From a virus, in the IMG/VR virus record IMGVR_UViG_3300035142_000030, positions 1 through 64,000 of that record: a stretch of DNA of 64,000 nt, one strand, 5' to 3'. Below the pieces are notes generated by a model. It was not told the DNA's origin. It was given only the letters and a program-made list of their open reading frames with translations, and searched no databases. Below are positions 9,324 to 19,734 of the stretch, piece after piece (position 1 is the first letter of the stretch; every line of letters starts with the position of its first letter). A program made the position numbers and the translations under genes.

Positions 9324-12300
9324 ATGGCGTTTAGTAACAGTGATCTTGATGTTTCGTTATATTTCGATTTAGATAACAATCGTTTTAGACTAAAAGATAA
9401 TTCAGACTATGCAGGAGCATCTCCAGCAATAGCATTAGCAGATGTAGTGGGGGTGTACACATTGACTGATCCTAATTCAAATATATTACACCAGAATGTA
9501 GATTTTGACAGTCCAGACATAGATTTAGACAGCAGCTTGTATAGTTCGTATGTATCTTTTACTCCTACAGATGGAGATTATACATTGTTATATTCAGTAT
9601 ATGATTCAGATACTATTACAACTTATACAAAATCATTTACATTCACATATGACGCAGATGATATTCCTGATGTAGTTATAGGCATCGAGTCGAATGTAGG
9701 ATTGGCAACTATTGAAGCGACAGATGAAACAGCATATGGAGCTACTATAACCCTAAATAGCAGAACACATACTTTAACATATCCTAGTACATGGGGAAGT
9801 ACTACATCAACAAGCATATTAGTAGACACTATATCTCTTACAGATTTATATACAGGAGAGTATTCTGATACTATTACTTCAGATATTACTATAACAGGAA
9901 CAGATAACCTTATTTTAGAGAAAACAATTACAGGAACTCAAACTCACGATGTTTGGGATCAGGATGGTTATTATGCAGTAAGAACAGCATTAGATACGTT
10001 TTATGATAGATGGACTACAGCACAAACAGATAATCCTAAAAAAGGAAGAGAATACGCAGAAAAATGGAATAAGATAAGTGCTAATTATGGGATGTATAAT
10101 GCACATAAACAGAATGGAGATTTAGAGAATGCAGGAGAGTATCTAAATAACATTAAAACATTATTAGCAGCAGAGGGTATAGATACGACTATAGACCCTA
10201 GTGTTAGCGTTCCAGTTACAGCATCTATTCCAGGATATGCAGCCCAATGGCTTAGTGGAAGCGGAGCGCCAGCCGCAAGTTTAGGTAGAATTGTAGATTT
10301 TTACTATAGAGAGGACACTAATGGGATTTATTCGAAAGCTACAGGCAGTTGGGTTTTAATTGGTACAGCAGGGGCTAATACTATTATAGAATTTAGTGCT
10401 GATGGGGCTACTGGATGGACGACGACATATGCAAATGGATTAAATTATATAAGATTTAGTGGAAATGGAGGTATAACATGGACTGTTGCAGCTAAATTTA
10501 TAGATGGATATTATTATTATGCTTATGCTAGTGATGATAGTGGTACAGATTTTATATGTAATGATAATCCAACTTTTATATTTAATCCAGTATTAGAATA
10601 TATAGCTATTAAAAAGTTTAGTTCATCTCATAATGGAGATTTAGTTGCAGGAGACTTTAGTGGATTATTTACTAAATATAGAGATAATGGGATAATAGCA
10701 TATTGCACAACTCCTTCTGTGGGAATATCTACTGATTCGGATGGTAATAATCCTATATTTCCAGCAACTAATCCAAAGGTATTAGTTCAAGATGGAGAAA
10801 ATGATGTAACAAGTAATTGGACTGTTGCTATATCTGATACTACTGGTGTTACTGCATCTATAGTTAGTGATAATCAAGTTGATATTACTGGAATATCTGC
10901 TAATGTTGGAAGTATTGAAATAACTTGCAGTAGATCAGGATATGATGATTTACAGGTTATTATAGCAGTTTTTAAGTCTAAGGATGCAGCTACAAATATT
11001 AATCTTAGTAGTATTGATAATTTAACATTGGAAATTACTGATGCTTATGGTAGAATGGGAAATATTACTAGCATTAGTGGTATGGATAAACCTTCTATTA
11101 CTAAATTAGATTACAGAACTATTGCTTATATTGATGAAGGAAATCATTTATTATCTACATATAGATATGATGTTGATTCTAAAAATTTCCAACTTGTAGG
11201 CAACACTCTTGATATAGGTGGAACTATAGTAAAGCCAGCAATTTCAGCTTTAAATTCTACTACCATTGCTTTAATAGAAGAAACAGGAGATGCGCTAACT
11301 GTGTATAGTTGGGATGGAACTGATTGGACTTCTGTTGGAACGCCTTTAGTTAGGTCTGGGTCTGATTTTGCATTAACAAAATTAGATACGAATAGAATTG
11401 TTTTAGTTGATGGAGTTAACATTGAAACTTATGATTGGGATATAGGGACAGAAACATGGTCTAAAGTAGGAAATACTTTAGATATTGAAACTGCTGGATC
11501 AGCTACTTACGGTTGGACGTTTAGCGGATTACCTTCAGTTACAGCTATAGATAGTGAAACTGTTGCATATTCTATAGATGCTCAATCAAGTTTAGGTACA
11601 GGAGTACATATAATGATAATAACATTTAATGGCACTAATTGGTCATTAAATATAGCTAGTGTTGGTACAGAAGGTCAAGAAGGGAATGTAGCTGTAGAAT
11701 ATATAGGGCAAGATTCTAGTGGTTATGATAATGTTCTTATGTCTATAGGAAGGGATGGGGTTGATTCAGATAATAAATTGGCATTATGGATTTGGGAAGG
11801 TTCTGGAATTTTTTATTTAGACGATGATGTAAATCTACAAAGTACTACTAATTGTAATGCTTCCATATCTATACTTGAGATATTAGACATTGATGCAGGA
11901 GAATTACATGTGTTACGTGCGGAAGATGGTAACAATAGGTTGGAATTTTATAACCCTTTTAATCCTTCAATAGTGTATGTAGGTAGAGAAGGGGTGAGAG
12001 AATATACGTTAAGTGATGGTGTTTTTGACGGAGAAACTATAACAAGAGATAATGATGGAAAGTTTTTAGTAGATTTTGTTGATTTAGATAAGACTTTTAA
12101 AAAGGTAAGTGATTCATCTGAAGTTTTTGAAGTTGATTACACCGAAGCTTTATTTTATGCTGGTGGTGTAGCTCCGTTAACTGAAACAAGAATAGCTATT
12201 TTATATGCAGATTCTCCTGGAGGGTTTTATCTAAAAACTATAGATTATAATAATGGTATATGGTCTATAGTAGGTAATACTTCTTCTTCTTTAACTAATT

Positions 12301-13022
12301 TCGGAACGTCAGGAATCAAGTTGGAGAATTTTGGTAAAAATAGAGTTTTAGCTTTCGGTTCACCAACTCCTAGTTGGAGTACGTTAGAGGTGTTTAGTTT
12401 TGATGGAACTAATTGGAGTAGTGATGGTTCTCAATTATTAGATTTTACTACAGGAAACTTAGCGGTTAATTGTGTAACTGTTGTTGATGATGAACATGTG
12501 ATTGTTGCTCTTGCAGATCAAAGGACAACAGGACACATTACACTTAGAAAATATCAATTTACTGGGGGAAGTTTTTCACAAGTCGGTAATGATTTTCAGA
12601 TTGTAGATACTTCTGTTACACATAGTCCTAACATAGACTTTCAAATGGAAAAAATTAATGAATCATATTTTTATATGTATTATTATATAAATGCTACAGG
12701 ATTAAATTATTTTGGAAAATTTCATTTTGATGGTACTAACTTTACGCAAGTGTCTTCTGAAAATATAGATTTAGGAGCTGGTATTTCAATAAAATGTTTA
12801 CAAGATGGCACTTTATTAATATGGAGAGATACGACAGAGAAGATATATAATTATAAGTATATAAATGGAGCTTTACATGTTCTTGATAGTGGCACAACGT
12901 TGAGAGCTTCTGTAGATTATGGTGTAATTAATCTTATGTTTGATGGGAAGATTTTAGGACATTATACTGGAACTAGTGCCGATACTCCAGTTGATTTGTA
13001 TTTTAGATATAAATTTTCATAG
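9324..13022 (+). CDS. Large tail-fibre or receptor-binding protein with beta-propeller-like repeats
   Basis: 1232 residues, very rich in Asp, Ser, Thr and Gly. The N-terminal part is beta-sandwich-like (phage Ig-like). Residues 215-290 form a helical stretch (DTFYDRWTTAQTDNPKKG), followed by a segment (about 330-390) typical of fibre shafts. From about residue 610 the sequence repeats blades of the form F-x-W/F-D-G-T-x-W-x-x-V-G-x-x-L (e.g. YSWDGTDWTSVGTPL, YDWDIGTETWSKVGNTL, FSFDGTNWSSDGSQL). This pattern indicates a beta-propeller that likely binds a host surface glycan or protein. No catalytic motif is seen. The stop is immediately followed by the next ATG. Confidence 0.65.
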   Translation: MAFSNSDLDVSLYFDLDNNRFRLKDNSDYAGASPAIALADVVGVYTLTDPNSNILHQNVDFDSPDIDLDSSLYSSYVSFTPTDGDYTLLYSVYDSDTITTYTKSFTFTYDADDIPDVVIGIESNVGLATIEATDETAYGATITLNSRTHTLTYPSTWGSTTSTSILVDTISLTDLYTGEYSDTITSDITITGTDNLILEKTITGTQTHDVWDQDGYYAVRTALDTFYDRWTTAQTDNPKKGREYAEKWNKISANYGMYNAHKQNGDLENAGEYLNNIKTLLAAEGIDTTIDPSVSVPVTASIPGYAAQWLSGSGAPAASLGRIVDFYYREDTNGIYSKATGSWVLIGTAGANTIIEFSADGATGWTTTYANGLNYIRFSGNGGITWTVAAKFIDGYYYYAYASDDSGTDFICNDNPTFIFNPVLEYIAIKKFSSSHNGDLVAGDFSGLFTKYRDNGIIAYCTTPSVGISTDSDGNNPIFPATNPKVLVQDGENDVTSNWTVAISDTTGVTASIVSDNQVDITGISANVGSIEITCSRSGYDDLQVIIAVFKSKDAATNINLSSIDNLTLEITDAYGRMGNITSISGMDKPSITKLDYRTIAYIDEGNHLLSTYRYDVDSKNFQLVGNTLDIGGTIVKPAISALNSTTIALIEETGDALTVYSWDGTDWTSVGTPLVRSGSDFALTKLDTNRIVLVDGVNIETYDWDIGTETWSKVGNTLDIETAGSATYGWTFSGLPSVTAIDSETVAYSIDAQSSLGTGVHIMIITFNGTNWSLNIASVGTEGQEGNVAVEYIGQDSSGYDNVLMSIGRDGVDSDNKLALWIWEGSGIFYLDDDVNLQSTTNCNASISILEILDIDAGELHVLRAEDGNNRLEFYNPFNPSIVYVGREGVREYTLSDGVFDGETITRDNDGKFLVDFVDLDKTFKKVSDSSEVFEVDYTEALFYAGGVAPLTETRIAILYADSPGGFYLKTIDYNNGIWSIVGNTSSSLTNFGTSGIKLENFGKNRVLAFGSPTPSWSTLEVFSFDGTNWSSDGSQLLDFTTGNLAVNCVTVVDDEHVIVALADQRTTGHITLRKYQFTGGSFSQVGNDFQIVDTSVTHSPNIDFQMEKINESYFYMYYYINATGLNYFGKFHFDGTNFTQVSSENIDLGAGISIKCLQDGTLLIWRDTTEKIYNYKYINGALHVLDSGTTLRASVDYGVINLMFDGKILGHYTGTSADTPVDLYFRYKFS

Positions 13023-13382
13023 ATGAGAAAAATTATTTTATGTTTGTTATTATTATTGTTATCTTTTATAGGTTTATCCCAAGTTAGGGATACTATAATT
13101 ATTGATAACATAAAATATGAAATTATTATTAATACTATAACCCATAAGGTTAAGAGTTGTGAAATAATAGAAGAGGAAACATTTTTTGAAAAAATTTATA
13201 TTGGATTTTCTACTCCTATAAATTATGGAAATTATAAGCAAGAGATTATATACGATGCTAGTGAGTGGGGAAAACTGTCGTTGGGATATGATTTTGGACA
13301 TAAAGCAATAACTATTGGAGCTTATGTTAGTTTAGGAAGGTTACATAAAAGAGAAGACAAAATTAATGTAATATATTTTTAG
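13023..13382 (+). CDS. Small secreted or outer-membrane-directed protein
   Basis: 119 residues with a clear Sec signal peptide (MRKIILCLLLLLLSFIGLSQ) and no later membrane helix. The rest alternates short hydrophobic and polar strands and ends in an aromatic (INVIYF), as in small outer-membrane beta proteins. It sits without spacing between the fibre gene and the ring-protein genes, so it is co-expressed late. An exported protein inside a virion operon could modify the host surface, for example superinfection exclusion, but that is inference. Confidence 0.6.
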   Translation: MRKIILCLLLLLLSFIGLSQVRDTIIIDNIKYEIIINTITHKVKSCEIIEEETFFEKIYIGFSTPINYGNYKQEIIYDASEWGKLSLGYDFGHKAITIGAYVSLGRLHKREDKINVIYF

Positions 13383-13384
13383 AT

Positions 13385-14134
13385 ATGGCTTACACAAATA
13401 ATGATATATTAAATATAATCAACTTCACTATACGTAAAGATACTAATGGACAACCTCTAACACAAGAAAGGTTTACGAATCTATTAGATATGAGAGGATT
13501 AGAATATTTTGAGGAAATGTATGATAGATACGAACAGACTCAAGAGATGACTGATTCCTTAAAAAGATTTAAAGTGACAAATAGTTCTTTAACGCCTAGT
13601 GGTACAAATTATTTAACAATACCCACTAACTATGCTCATTCAGGATATTTATATTATAAAAAAGAAGGTATAGATATAAGGCCAGTAGAAATTGTGAGTG
13701 ACGATCAATTTATGATGAGGCAAAGTTCATCAATAGAAGTCCCTAGCTCTAGTTATCCTATTGCAAGATTTACTACTGATTATATAGAATATTTACCTGC
13801 AACATTAGATGATAATTATTTTACTCTATCTTATTTGAGGTATCCAACATCTCCAGTATATGATTATTATATAGATGCTAATGGTATTGTACAGTATTTA
13901 GAGGTGGGAGAAGGTCATAATTGGTCTGATGGAGAAACAGATTCAAGTGGAGTAGTACATAATGAAGCTAGTACGTCTGTAAGTGGATACGAATATACAT
14001 CACAAACAGTAGAGTTGGATTTTAATGAAGAAGACAAGTTAAAGATAGCGGCTAAGATATTACAATCTATGAGTATTTCGATTAATGAAGCAGGAGTGTT
14101 CCAGTACGCAGAAAAAATTAAAAACGAAAGCTAA
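13385..14134 (+). CDS. Head-tail connector or ring-like protein
   Basis: 249 residues, first of three stop/start-overlapping genes (13385, 14134, 14763) leading into the muzzle-like gene. It begins with a helical part (NDILNIINFTIRKDTNGQPL, then MRGLEYFEEMYDRYEQTQEM) and continues beta-rich with Tyr-dense strands. Three small proteins between fibre and the giant tail protein match the ring/adaptor set of crAss-like tails. Family-level identity cannot be checked here. Confidence 0.5.
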   Translation: MAYTNNDILNIINFTIRKDTNGQPLTQERFTNLLDMRGLEYFEEMYDRYEQTQEMTDSLKRFKVTNSSLTPSGTNYLTIPTNYAHSGYLYYKKEGIDIRPVEIVSDDQFMMRQSSSIEVPSSSYPIARFTTDYIEYLPATLDDNYFTLSYLRYPTSPVYDYYIDANGIVQYLEVGEGHNWSDGETDSSGVVHNEASTSVSGYEYTSQTVELDFNEEDKLKIAAKILQSMSISINEAGVFQYAEKIKNES

Positions 14135-14763
14135 TGATTACTAAAAAAGAATTAATAGAGCTAGTAAGGCATCGAGTGAATGGAGAATTTCAAGCCAAGC
14201 AGCTAGGTAAGGTTGGAGATCAGATGTTAGCTTATTATATAGGAAGAGCATTTAATCAGATGCTCATTGAGGTTTTTAGACGTAATCTAGCAAACTTTGA
14301 TCCTTATACAAAAGAATATACAGGTATAGCTATAAGTCAAGATGAAACTACTAATGTTTATTATTCCACATTACCAGCACCAGTAGTACAGTTACCTAGA
14401 ATAGGTGATGGAGTGTTACAGGTAAGTGGAGACACTAGCGCAAGTTTAGAATTTGTGCCAATAACAAACAATTGTTTGCAGGTTAAAGATGGATTAGATG
14501 TAGATACGATAGATGATGTTGTTGGTTATTGTTTTAAGAATGGTCGAATAGAATATCAGGGGATAACTAACACGATTGCAGAAGGAACGGTCAGAATGCT
14601 TCTTGTAATACCTTTTGAGGAATATTTAGAAGATGACTATGTTCAGATACCAACAGGTACAGATGAAGCTCTTATACGGTCTGTAATTGATCTTCTTATA
14701 GGTACTCCAGATGCAGATAGAGCTAACAACGCAAATTCACTAAATAAAAATATGATACAATAA
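14134..14763 (+). CDS. Tail or head-tail adaptor protein
   Basis: 209 residues, ATG overlapping the previous stop. The N-terminal helices (KKELIELVRHRVNGEFQAKQ, then MLAYYIGRAFNQMLIEVFRR) precede a beta-rich middle and a short C-terminal helix. This is the general shape of connector/adaptor subunits. It is probably part of the same ring assembly as its neighbours. Unsure beyond a structural role. Confidence 0.5.
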   Translation: MITKKELIELVRHRVNGEFQAKQLGKVGDQMLAYYIGRAFNQMLIEVFRRNLANFDPYTKEYTGIAISQDETTNVYYSTLPAPVVQLPRIGDGVLQVSGDTSASLEFVPITNNCLQVKDGLDVDTIDDVVGYCFKNGRIEYQGITNTIAEGTVRMLLVIPFEEYLEDDYVQIPTGTDEALIRSVIDLLIGTPDADRANNANSLNKNMIQ

Positions 14764-15482
14764 TGGCACACTCAAGTGGATGGATAAGTATAAAAAACAT
14801 GACTAAAGAAATACTTCTTGAGACAGGTCGTGATATGGGAGAATATAAGAAGTTAATGCACTATGTTATTAACGGGGTTCGAGACCTTAACATATACCAT
14901 TATGACAACGTAAAGACGGTAAAGAAAATATGCAATGATATAGGAGTTATAAACTTCCCTTCAGATTATGTGAGCTTTGTATCATTAGCTATGGCTGATG
15001 GAGGATTAATATGGACACTTACACGTAGAGATGATCTGATACGCACAACAACTGAATTAAACGGAGACGAAACTTTAGATTCTACTATTGGAGAAGGGGT
15101 AGATATAGATACAGGAACGAATTATGGATATAAAACTATCGGAGGGAAGAACGATTATTATTATACTTTAGAGGAAGAAAATAATAGGATAATAGTAAGA
15201 CCAGTTTCTACTACTAGAACATTTTTCTTACAATATATTACATCAGGAATAGATTTAGATGATGGAAACGAAACAACCATTCCAGTAAAAATTAAAGAAG
15301 CATTAAAATATTGGGTTTTATATAAAGAAGCTATGAATAGCGATAGTGGAAATAAGAATCTTGTGGCTATGTATAAGAACGAATACAGAGAAGAAGTAAG
15401 CAAATTAAGATTCTTACAGCTTCCTACAGCAGACGAATTAAGAGATATGGTATATGCTAATTATGAAAGATTAAATAGATAA
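14763..15482 (+). CDS. Tail adaptor protein, gp4/gp11-like
   Basis: 239 residues, overlapping both neighbours by stop/start. It is helical at the N terminus, beta in the middle, and ends with a conserved-looking helical pair (IKEALKYWVLYKEAMNSD, then MYKNEYREEVSKLRFLQLP). A helix in which residues are occupied by A-x-x-Y/W followed by Y-x-x-E-x-x-x-L-R is common in podovirus head-tail adaptors (T7 gp11 and P22 gp4 type). A ring or adaptor role next to the muzzle gene is therefore likely. Confidence 0.55.
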   Translation: MAHSSGWISIKNMTKEILLETGRDMGEYKKLMHYVINGVRDLNIYHYDNVKTVKKICNDIGVINFPSDYVSFVSLAMADGGLIWTLTRRDDLIRTTTELNGDETLDSTIGEGVDIDTGTNYGYKTIGGKNDYYYTLEEENNRIIVRPVSTTRTFFLQYITSGIDLDDGNETTIPVKIKEALKYWVLYKEAMNSDSGNKNLVAMYKNEYREEVSKLRFLQLPTADELRDMVYANYERLNR

Positions 15483-18400
15483 TGAACGATATTACAGATC
15501 AAATATTATTTACAGGTGGATTAGATCAAGACTCAGATGAGAAGTTTATACAACAGGGAGATTATGTGGATGCTAAGAATATAATTACAGTTGAAGATGG
15601 GAGTAAAGGTATAGTTATTAACATTAAAGGAAATGAGTTTATTTTTTCTGCTGGAGGATATGGAAACTATATATATGATTTACTAGGATGGACATATTAT
15701 GACAGGACAAACAGCGTTATTTTATTTCTCAAAGGAGTTCAGACAGGTTCTCCAGTTGTGGGGCAATTAGAGCAAATTATAGAATATAATCCAGAAAGTG
15801 ATTCGTCTACAGTTCTTATTGATGACACCGATGTATCTTTAGGTTTTTTAGACCCCAAAACTAATGATTATTACATTGATATAAAAGTAGCAGGAGATTG
15901 GTTGGCATGGGCAGACAATGTAAATCCTCCTCGTATGATTAATATTGAAGACGTTAGGAATGGAAATATTACTATAAATGAGGCATATCTAGATTTACAT
16001 AAAAAAAGACCAACAGCATCATCAGCAAGCAAGCATATTCCTCCATTGGTTTCGTTGGGATATGATTCCGATAAAGAATACAACAATTTAGATACAGGAT
16101 ATCAATTTAAATATAGATTTGGTTATTCAGATTTTAGATATAGCACATGGAGTCCCGCTTCTGATTTGGCTATTAATCGTAATTTAGTTAGAGCGGGAGA
16201 TAATTACAATTTGTTAGGGACAGAGAATTACATTGATGTACAATTTAATTCGGGAGATGTTAATGTAGATTATATAGATATAGCAGTTCGTGAAGGAAAT
16301 ACTGGTAATTGGTTTCGTATTATTAAGATAGATAAAAGCGATCCAGAAAAAGTATACAGTACAGGAGGTGTTTTACAAACAAGTGCATTGTCTGACGACA
16401 CAGATTATGATTATAGGTTTTATAATAATGAAGGTAGAATAGCTGTTAGTAATGACGAAGCTAATAAAGCTTATGACATCGTTCCAGATACATGTGAAAC
16501 TTTATCTTTTATTGGGGATAATAGATTAGTGTTAGGAGGATGTGTTGAGGGTAAAAATCTAATTAATATAGATGTTAGCTTATCTGCTTATGATGTTTCA
16601 ATAAACCAATTTGAGTCTTTAGGAATTAGTTCCGTTACTTTTTCTGGAAACAAAGTATATGTTGATTTTGATCTTTCTAATTGTATTTTTGATGACAACG
16701 GTGAAGCTTTAGCAGGAGACTATGTTTATTTTTATTATAGGGTTGAGGTAACCTTAACACTTGGTGCATCAGATACAGCTGAAGCTGATCCGACTTATTG
16801 TGTGTTTCCAAATAATATTACGGGGATTGATAATATAGGAAATTATTTAGCAGACAATTTAACGATTGGAGATAGTAGAAGTTACAATAGTTCAACAAAT
16901 GTATTGAGGATAACATATCAATATCCTGGATACAATGTAACAGGTGTTCAGTCTCCACCTTACACGACTGACAGTTCCTTAATATTTACTAAATCATATG
17001 ACTTAAACACCTCTACTACAGGGTACGTAAATGATTTAGGTTTTAGTGATGGAACTACTCATAAATTTGCATTAATTTATGAAGATAAATATGGAGTTAA
17101 GTATCCAGCACTAACATCTTCAGACACAGAAATAGAAATTGAACCGATATCCAGTGGTACAACTCCAAAACACAGGTCTATAAGCTATACTATAAATAAT
17201 ACAGCACCATCAGGAGCAGTTGCTTATAGATGGGCGTATGCTTACAAACAAAAGAATTTTGTACAAACAATTATAACAGATGTTAGTCAATTTGAAGACG
17301 AAACAGGAGACCTTAATACAAATATGTTAGCTTTAGATGTATCAGGTTATAGTCAAATTGATAATTTTGGATATACCTTTGAATCTGGGGATCATATTCG
17401 CATAATAAGGGAGGGAGGGAGTTATGGTTCTCTTGGATCATATGTTGATGACGCTCCTTTTTTTGTTGTTGAAGACGTTAAGAGCGTTATTAATGATGGA
17501 AGTGACGATCTTTATGGGAAATGGTTAATTATCAAACAATCTTTAGTAGACGGATATTCCATATCAAATATAGGAGACCCATCTAAATTTATGAACGCTT
17601 TTATAGAAGTGCGAAAGTTAGAAGAACAAGACCAAGATTATGTGTTTTATGAAATAGGTAGTGGAGGGTATTGTGTAGGCGGAACTACGAATCACGATGA
17701 TTGGTTTACTGGAACAAATACTGGATATCTAAATCAAGGAGACGTTTGGTATCGTAATATTGTTGGGTATAGGAGAGAAGCGTCTGGAAAGGGTTCTGTT
17801 TCAGCAGGATCACCTTTTGGGCAGTCTCCACTTCCTTATGTAAATGCGCCCCGTAGGGATGTTGGGATTGCAGATGTTAATGTTGAATTTCCAGAATCAG
17901 AAAATAAATATTTTAACATTATACGATGGTCTAATAACTTTATAGAAGATACTAAGGTAAATGGTTTGTCTACATTTGACAATTTAGATAGAGTTAAAGT
18001 ATCTGAAAATCATGGAAAGATTAAAGGATTAGAAGAATTAGGAGATAGTTTAGTTGTTATATGTGAAGAAAAGGTACTTAGTTCATATGTAGGAGCTACA
18101 GAGTATACAGATACGCAAGGAAATGTTAATGTAGTAAAAAGTACTACACCATTAAGTTACTTAAGGGCGCACAACGAAAGATATGGAACGTTCTTAAAAG
18201 AAAGCATTGTAAATACGGGTAGTTATATATACTTCTATGATTTATATAATGGAGTTGTAGTGCGCAAGTCTAAAAATGGATTATATCCTATATCTGGAAG
18301 AATAGAAACTTCTAATGGAGGGTATGACTATAAAATGAGAACATTCTTTAAACAGATATCTGATGATTTAGTTTCTACATTAGAAGATAATGACGTTTAT

Positions 18401-19030
18401 GATGTTAAATGTTTTATGGGATATGATCCATATTATGAGAACATTTACATTAAATTTTTAGATAGACAAACAGCAGCTAACAACAAATGCCTAATCTTTC
18501 ACGAGCCATCAAATAGGTGGATCGGAGAATATGAAGTAGATGATGGTAGTAATAAGTCTACATTATTCCCTTTTACTAAAAAAGATATATTTAGTTTTAT
18601 TGAATCAGATGGAGGTTTATATATATTAAACAGCGACAATGTTAATAGATGTAATATTTATGGATTAGCAAGAAGCTGTTACATCCAATTCGTAACGCAT
18701 GAAAAACCTAATCTAATAAAAGTATTTAACAGCATAGGTATACATGCAGACAGCCAATGGACAGTAGACCCTATAGAAGGGGAGGCGAATAGCAACTATC
18801 CTAATGGATTCTATTCTAAGATTATAGATAGCGAATTTATCAAAGAAGAAGGAGTGTGGAGAGTAGCTATGCCTCGAAATATGAAGACGCGTAGTTCGTC
18901 AGCAACTAATTACGATAGAATTAACGGTGATGAAGCTCGCGGATATGTATTAAAGTTTAAATTGACCAATAGTGATACTGATGAAGCTAAACTATTTAAA
19001 GTGGACATTAATTCAATAGTGAGTAAGTAA
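15482..19030 (+). CDS. Tail stabilization or muzzle-like protein
   Basis: 1182 residues, translationally coupled (TAATG) to the adaptor gene. It begins ITDQILFTGGLDQDSDEKFI with QQGDYVDAKNIITVEDG after it, a start typical of the large Bacteroidota podovirus tail-nozzle proteins. The body is mostly beta, with Asp/Asn/Gly turns throughout. Size and place (after adaptors, before ejection proteins) match the muzzle protein that closes the crAss-like tail tube. The role is inferred from synteny and composition. Confidence 0.6.
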   Translation: MNDITDQILFTGGLDQDSDEKFIQQGDYVDAKNIITVEDGSKGIVINIKGNEFIFSAGGYGNYIYDLLGWTYYDRTNSVILFLKGVQTGSPVVGQLEQIIEYNPESDSSTVLIDDTDVSLGFLDPKTNDYYIDIKVAGDWLAWADNVNPPRMINIEDVRNGNITINEAYLDLHKKRPTASSASKHIPPLVSLGYDSDKEYNNLDTGYQFKYRFGYSDFRYSTWSPASDLAINRNLVRAGDNYNLLGTENYIDVQFNSGDVNVDYIDIAVREGNTGNWFRIIKIDKSDPEKVYSTGGVLQTSALSDDTDYDYRFYNNEGRIAVSNDEANKAYDIVPDTCETLSFIGDNRLVLGGCVEGKNLINIDVSLSAYDVSINQFESLGISSVTFSGNKVYVDFDLSNCIFDDNGEALAGDYVYFYYRVEVTLTLGASDTAEADPTYCVFPNNITGIDNIGNYLADNLTIGDSRSYNSSTNVLRITYQYPGYNVTGVQSPPYTTDSSLIFTKSYDLNTSTTGYVNDLGFSDGTTHKFALIYEDKYGVKYPALTSSDTEIEIEPISSGTTPKHRSISYTINNTAPSGAVAYRWAYAYKQKNFVQTIITDVSQFEDETGDLNTNMLALDVSGYSQIDNFGYTFESGDHIRIIREGGSYGSLGSYVDDAPFFVVEDVKSVINDGSDDLYGKWLIIKQSLVDGYSISNIGDPSKFMNAFIEVRKLEEQDQDYVFYEIGSGGYCVGGTTNHDDWFTGTNTGYLNQGDVWYRNIVGYRREASGKGSVSAGSPFGQSPLPYVNAPRRDVGIADVNVEFPESENKYFNIIRWSNNFIEDTKVNGLSTFDNLDRVKVSENHGKIKGLEELGDSLVVICEEKVLSSYVGATEYTDTQGNVNVVKSTTPLSYLRAHNERYGTFLKESIVNTGSYIYFYDLYNGVVVRKSKNGLYPISGRIETSNGGYDYKMRTFFKQISDDLVSTLEDNDVYDVKCFMGYDPYYENIYIKFLDRQTAANNKCLIFHEPSNRWIGEYEVDDGSNKSTLFPFTKKDIFSFIESDGGLYILNSDNVNRCNIYGLARSCYIQFVTHEKPNLIKVFNSIGIHADSQWTVDPIEGEANSNYPNGFYSKIIDSEFIKEEGVWRVAMPRNMKTRSSSATNYDRINGDEARGYVLKFKLTNSDTDEAKLFKVDINSIVSK

Positions 19031-19054
19031 TATTTATATATTTATATGGTTGGG

Positions 19055-19072
19055 TTAAATTTAGTATATTTG
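19055..19072 (+). promoter_or_regulatory. Promoter, TTAAATTTAG-TATATTTG type
   Basis: TATATTTG (19065-19072) with the upstream block TTAAATTTAG, then an AT-rich leader to the start at 19098. It is nearly identical to the elements before 2317 and 27019. Confidence 0.65.
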
Positions 19073-19097
19073 TAAACAGTTTAAAATATTATAAGAT

Positions 19098-19697
19098 ATG
19101 AGTTTAGATATTGGCGCAATTGTACAAGGAGGTACTGGAATTGGCGAGATTGTTGCTGGCATGTTAATACAAGATAAAACAAGTGATAAGCTTAAATCTA
19201 ATTGGGAAGATAGACCTGTATACGAAATTCCAACAAGTATACAACAACAAGTAGAGCTGTTGAGACAAAGAGCCCAACAAGGATTACCGGGAGAAGATTT
19301 AATAAGTTCACAAATACAACAAGAGACAGCACAAGGAGTTTCGGCTAGTAGGGAAGCGGCAACGTCAGCAGCAGATTTGTTGGGAGCTACAACTAATTTA
19401 TATGGACAACAAACACAGGCTTTGACAGATTTGCAGATACAATCAGCAACGCAGAGAGCGGCTAATGAATTACAATATGCACAAGGTTTGGGGACTATGG
19501 CTCAATATGAAGATAAAGCTTGGAATTGGAACGAGAGTTTAGAGTGGCAAACTAGAAGGAATGAATTAATGGGAATACAACAATCTGCATATGATATGTT
19601 AGTAGGTGGCGTAAATACGCTAGCTCAATCAGGGGCTAATATGAGCGGTAGTGGTCAGAGCTTTAATACATCATCTAGTAACCCTAACAACTATTAA
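19098..19697 (+). CDS. Internal or ejection protein (Gln-rich, helical)
   Basis: 199 residues. The first 25 (LDIGAIVQGGTGIGEIVAGM) are hydrophobic and Gly-rich. The rest is Gln/Ala-rich helix (QQVELLRQRAQQGLPGED, SATQRAANELQYAQGLG). Such compositions are seen in podovirus internal-virion proteins that leave the capsid with DNA. It starts the ejection-protein group right after the muzzle gene, behind its own promoter. Function inferred from context. Confidence 0.5.
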   Translation: MSLDIGAIVQGGTGIGEIVAGMLIQDKTSDKLKSNWEDRPVYEIPTSIQQQVELLRQRAQQGLPGEDLISSQIQQETAQGVSASREAATSAADLLGATTNLYGQQTQALTDLQIQSATQRAANELQYAQGLGTMAQYEDKAWNWNESLEWQTRRNELMGIQQSAYDMLVGGVNTLAQSGANMSGSGQSFNTSSSNPNNY

Positions 19698-19734
19698 TTC
19701 GAGGTCAATATATGTACAGATAAATAAACAACAT

